Source: a bacterium
Lineage (GTDB): Bacteria > Pseudomonadota > Alphaproteobacteria > Rhizobiales > Xanthobacteraceae
Direction: 5' to 3'
Length of the DNA: 8,018 bases
NCBI GenBank assembly: GCA_029946075.1
Contig: JAQSDT010000064.1
Location: forward strand, 1-8,018
Made by a program: the position numbers and the translations under genes. Every line of letters starts with the position of its first letter. Position 1 is the stretch's first letter. The notes under the pieces were generated by a model. The model was given only the letters and a program-made list of their open reading frames with translations. It had not been told where the DNA came from and did not search any database. Of the stretch, positions 6,061 to 8,018 are shown piece after piece.

Positions 6061-6651
6061 ATGGGCGCACATGAAAGCATGGAGCATGCGGAGCATGCCG
6101 AGCACGCGTCGGGCTCGAACAAGAAGATCGCATTGCTGATCGCCGTGATCGCGCTGTTTCTGGCGCTGTCGGAAACGCTGGGCAAGGGCGCGCAGACCGA
6201 GTCGATCGCCAAGAACGTCGAGGCCTCGAACCTCTGGGCGTTCTTCCAGGCCAAGAGCATCCGCCGCACCGTGGTGCAGGCGACGTCGGAGCACGCCAAG
6301 CTCAGTATGGGGGCTGTCGGAGACGAAGCCGCAAAGGCGGCGCTGAAGAAGCAGATCGACGACTGGACCAAGACCGCGGCGCGTTATCGCTCGGAGCCGG
6401 AAACCGGCGAAGGCTCGGAAGAACTCGCCAAGCGCGCCAAGCACGCCGAGCATCAGCGCGACGAGGCGACAGCGAAGTATCATCATTATGAAATCGCGTC
6501 CGCCGCCTTCCAGATCGGCATCGTGCTGGCCTCGGCCACCATCATCACCGGCATGATCGTGCTGGCCTGGGTATCGGGCATTCTGGCGATTGCCGGCATC
6601 GCGATTACGGCGCTCGGGCTGTATGCGCCGCATCTGCTGCATCTGCATTGA
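6061..6651 (+). CDS. DUF4337-type membrane protein of unknown function
   Basis: The 196-residue product resembles the DUF4337 family, whose function is not known. It begins with a short charged stretch containing the repeat HAEHAEHA (9-16), then one membrane segment at about 22-41 (IALLIAVIALFLALSE). A long polar, mostly helical part with many Ala, Lys and Glu residues follows (about 45-140), including KNVEASNLWAFFQAKSIR (52-69), a motif I associate with the family. Two further hydrophobic segments lie near 148-170 and 171-190, ending in HLLHLH. The hairpin topology would place the polar domain on one face of the inner membrane. The ATG has a near-perfect AGGAGGG ribosome site six bases away, suggesting good translation. 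It lies 118 bases after xerC on the same strand and could be co-transcribed, though no functional link is apparent. The family call is moderately secure. Confidence 0.85.
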   Translation: MGAHESMEHAEHAEHASGSNKKIALLIAVIALFLALSETLGKGAQTESIAKNVEASNLWAFFQAKSIRRTVVQATSEHAKLSMGAVGDEAAKAALKKQIDDWTKTAARYRSEPETGEGSEELAKRAKHAEHQRDEATAKYHHYEIASAAFQIGIVLASATIITGMIVLAWVSGILAIAGIAITALGLYAPHLLHLH

Positions 6652-6664
6652 GGGTTGCCGCGAA

Positions 6665-6790
6665 CTGTCATCACCCGGCCTTGTGCGCAATTGCGCACTG
6701 GGACCGGGTGATCCATTACGCTGCGGCTTCTCGGCTCAACGCTGCTGCCTCTGGAATACTGGGTCACCCGGTCAAGCCGGGTGACGACAG
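6665..6790. repeat. 126-base compound palindromic repeat between convergent genes
   Basis: The outer ends are inverted repeats matching at 14 of 15 positions: CTGTCATCACCCGGC (6665-6679) and GCCGGGTGACGACAG (6776-6790). Each end is itself a hairpin. The left one pairs ATCACCCGG (6670-6678) with CCGGGTGAT (6704-6712) around the perfect palindrome GTGCGCAATTGCGCAC (6683-6698). The right one pairs GTCACCCGG (6763-6771) with CCGGGTGAC (6777-6785). CTCTGGAATACTGG lies between them. I recognise this arrangement as a dispersed intergenic element common in Bradyrhizobium, by memory. It fills the gap between the DUF4337 gene and the convergent membrane-protein gene and probably insulates them transcriptionally. 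Confidence 0.8.
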
Positions 6791-6797
6791 CAACGAG

Positions 6798-7328
6798 CTA
6801 CCGCGCCTGATGCACGCTCTTGCGGAAGCGCTGGATCATGCGCAGCGTGCGGGACGACCAGCCATCGCCATCGCCGCGCAAAATTTCCCGAATGCGCAGC
6901 TTGATCGGATTGACGATCGCTGCGGCCCTGGCACGCAGCATCATGATGAACTCATAGCCCTTCCTGAACCACGCCATCTGCAGCAGCTTGGTGCGCGTCA
7001 CGTCGAAGATGAAGGCGGTGACGCCGACGCCGACGAATTTTCCCAGCACGATGACGATGATGGCGCTCGCCCAATATTCATGCGCCAGCAGCCAGAGCCC
7101 GACCAGCTTGAGCGGAAACAGGGGAACGACAGGCACGGCGAACACGATCAGCGTCATCGCCGGCGACAGCGTGTCGACGCGCTCCGACAGCCATTGCTTG
7201 AACGCGCGCAGCGGGATCCATTTGACGATCCGCTCGACGACCGGCTCGAGATGATCCCACAGCCATGCCTCGATCAGGAAGATGACCGCAAGCAGAACCC
7301 AGAACGGTTGTAACAGCCGCCGCATCAT
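6798..7328 (-). CDS. small hypothetical integral membrane protein
   Basis: I do not recognise a family for this 176-residue protein. It shows a hydrophobic N-terminal segment (about 8-24, FWVLLAVIFLIEAWLW), an amphipathic stretch with Trp and basic residues (25-55), and two strong membrane segments (about 57-82 and 86-108). Pro-rich VPVVPLFPLK lies at 66-74. The C-terminal third (111-176) is soluble and strongly basic, rich in Arg and Lys, so it is likely cytoplasmic. Codon use resembles its neighbours. Two adjacent ATG codons (7328 and 7325) compete as start, with no strong ribosome site. It lies 149 bases downstream of the dihydrolipoamide dehydrogenase gene on the same strand, with a hairpin and inverted repeat between, so read-through is possible but doubtful. 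That it is a real gene rests on membrane-like composition, length and intergenic signals on both sides. Confidence 0.8.
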   Translation of the reverse strand: MMRRLLQPFWVLLAVIFLIEAWLWDHLEPVVERIVKWIPLRAFKQWLSERVDTLSPAMTLIVFAVPVVPLFPLKLVGLWLLAHEYWASAIIVIVLGKFVGVGVTAFIFDVTRTKLLQMAWFRKGYEFIMMLRARAAAIVNPIKLRIREILRGDGDGWSSRTLRMIQRFRKSVHQAR

Positions 7329-7354
7329 CTAAATGGTCTCGGGCACGAAACGAC

Positions 7355-7378
7355 TTCCCTTGGAGATTCCCTTGGAGA
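7355..7378. repeat. perfect 12-base tandem duplication
   Basis: TTCCCTTGGAGA occurs twice in direct succession, followed by a further T. It lies in non-coding DNA 27 bases before the start of the small membrane-protein gene. On that gene's strand each copy reads TCTCCAAGGGAA. The copies are too far from the start codon to be ordinary ribosome sites. It is most likely a replication-slippage duplication. Confidence 0.9.
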
Positions 7379-7404
7379 TAGCCGCGCCTGCCCTCCATGT
7401 GTTC

Positions 7405-7454
7405 AGAGAATGATCCCTGGCGCAGAGCGATATCTGCTCACCGAATCATTCTCT
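7405..7454. repeat. inverted repeat downstream of dihydrolipoamide dehydrogenase
   Basis: AGAGAATGAT (7405-7414) and ATCATTCTCT (7445-7454) are perfect ten-base arms around a 30-base centre. The centre contains a smaller stem, GCAGA (7422-7426) with TCTGC (7433-7437). The design resembles Bradyrhizobium intergenic repeats with GAGCATGATC-like ends, here with a diverged middle; that link is from memory. There is no U-tract, so it is a poor intrinsic terminator by itself. Confidence 0.65.
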
Positions 7455-7455
7455 A

Positions 7456-7471
7456 CCCGGCATTTACCGGG
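7456..7471 (-). terminator. short hairpin just after the dihydrolipoamide dehydrogenase stop
   Basis: CCCGG (7456-7460) and CCGGG (7467-7471) form a five-pair stem with loop cattta, six bases past the stop codon. It may act with the neighbouring inverted repeat to end the transcript or protect its 3' end. With no U-run, true termination here is uncertain. Confidence 0.35.
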
Positions 7472-7477
7472 ATTCGA

Positions 7478-8018
7478 TCACATATGGATCGCCCGCTTGC
7501 CGACCGCAAGCGCGGCTTCCTTGACGGCTTCCGAGCGGGTCGGATGCGCGTGACACGTCCGCGCCAGATCCTCGGCGGAACCGCCGAACTCCATGAGAAC
7601 GCAGGCTTCGTGGATCATTTCGCCGGCTTCGCGGCCGATAATGTGCACGCCGAGCACGCGATCGGTCTTCGCATCTGCGAGAATCTTCACGAAGCCGTCA
7701 GTGGTCTGGTTGACCTTGGAGCGGCCGTTCGCGGTGAAGGGGAACTTGCCGGAGGTGTAGGCGACGCCGGCCTGCTTCAGTTCTTCCTCGGTCTTGCCGA
7801 CCGACGAGACTTCCGGCGTGGTATACACGACACCCGGGATGACATCGTAATTCACGTGGCCGGCCTGGCCTGCAATGATTTCGGCGCAGGCGACGCCCTC
7901 GTCCTCGGCCTTGTGCGCGAGCATCGGACCCGCCACCACGTCGCCGATCGCGTAGACGCCCTTCACGCTGGTCGAAAAATGCCGATCGATCTGCACGCGA
8001 CCGCGATTGTCGAGCGCG
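7478..8018 (-). CDS. lpdA: dihydrolipoamide dehydrogenase (E3), C-terminal part, cut by the window edge
   Basis: E3 is the FAD-dependent subunit that reoxidises the lipoyl groups of 2-oxoglutarate and pyruvate dehydrogenases, passing electrons to NAD+. The visible 179 residues cover the end of the NAD-binding region, the FAD contact GDVVAGPMLAHKAEDEG, and the whole dimerisation domain beginning near YDVIPGVVYTTPEVSSVG. The catalytic His-Glu pair is present in CHAHPTRSEAV (the second His, and the Glu five residues later). The N-terminal FAD domain and redox-active CxxxxC are outside the window. A GTG at 7996 is an internal valine, not a start. In Bradyrhizobium an lpdA follows mdh-sucCDAB and lies close to the atp genes, as I recall, so this is probably the TCA-cycle copy and sucB would be expected upstream. 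Confidence 0.96.
   Translation of the reverse strand, partial: ALDNRGRVQIDRHFSTSVKGVYAIGDVVAGPMLAHKAEDEGVACAEIIAGQAGHVNYDVIPGVVYTTPEVSSVGKTEEELKQAGVAYTSGKFPFTANGRSKVNQTTDGFVKILADAKTDRVLGVHIIGREAGEMIHEACVLMEFGGSAEDLARTCHAHPTRSEAVKEAALAVGKRAIHM

Noticed and set aside
4866..6371. 501-codon open frame on the minus strand
   Set aside because: It lies antisense to xerC, which has all its catalytic residues in the plus frame. The antisense product has no recognisable domain.
6648..7313. 221-codon open frame on the plus strand
   Set aside because: It crosses the compound palindromic repeat and then runs antisense to the membrane-protein gene. Its sequence is Asp/Gln/His-rich, as expected from the complement of a membrane protein.

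Overview
The window looks like chromosomal core sequence from an alphaproteobacterium of the Bradyrhizobium/Rhodopseudomonas group. The grounds are high-GC coding sequence, rhizobial-type AtpH, XerC and RlpA-like proteins, atpH heading a minus-strand atp operon, and three intergenic palindromes that resemble dispersed repeats I associate with Bradyrhizobium genomes. The species assignment is inference; no search was run.

Layout, left to right. (1) atpH (minus strand, reading off the left edge) encodes the F1 delta subunit; atpAGDC would be expected just outside the window. (2) A gene-free stretch of about 650 bases separates atpH from a divergently read gene. It holds the presumed atp promoter, a GC-rich hairpin and an AT-rich block. 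The AT-rich block contains a CtrA-type box and a palindrome overlapping a possible promoter. (3) A small exported RlpA-like double-psi beta-barrel protein (plus) ends at a textbook intrinsic terminator. (4) A PPOX-type FMN flavoprotein (plus) is preceded by a 28-base interrupted palindrome. (5) priA (minus), the replication-restart helicase, converges on the flavoprotein gene across a dispersed palindromic repeat. (6) xerC (plus) is divergent from priA across 142 bases. (7) A DUF4337-type membrane protein (plus) follows. (8) An unrecognised small membrane protein (minus) is separated from it by a 126-base compound palindromic repeat. (9) The C-terminal third of dihydrolipoamide dehydrogenase (minus) runs off the right edge and is followed by a hairpin and another inverted repeat.

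The neighbourhood is mainly housekeeping: energy metabolism at both edges (ATP synthase, 2-oxo-acid dehydrogenase E3) and chromosome maintenance in the middle (PriA restarts collapsed forks, XerC resolves chromosome dimers). I see no defence system, prophage, insertion sequence, CRISPR array, tRNA or rRNA, and no convincing new multi-gene system. The parts worth a second look are non-coding: the different palindromic elements at gene 3' ends, the regulatory DNA before the RlpA-like gene, and the leader of xerC. The RlpA-like protein also has an unusual active-site residue.
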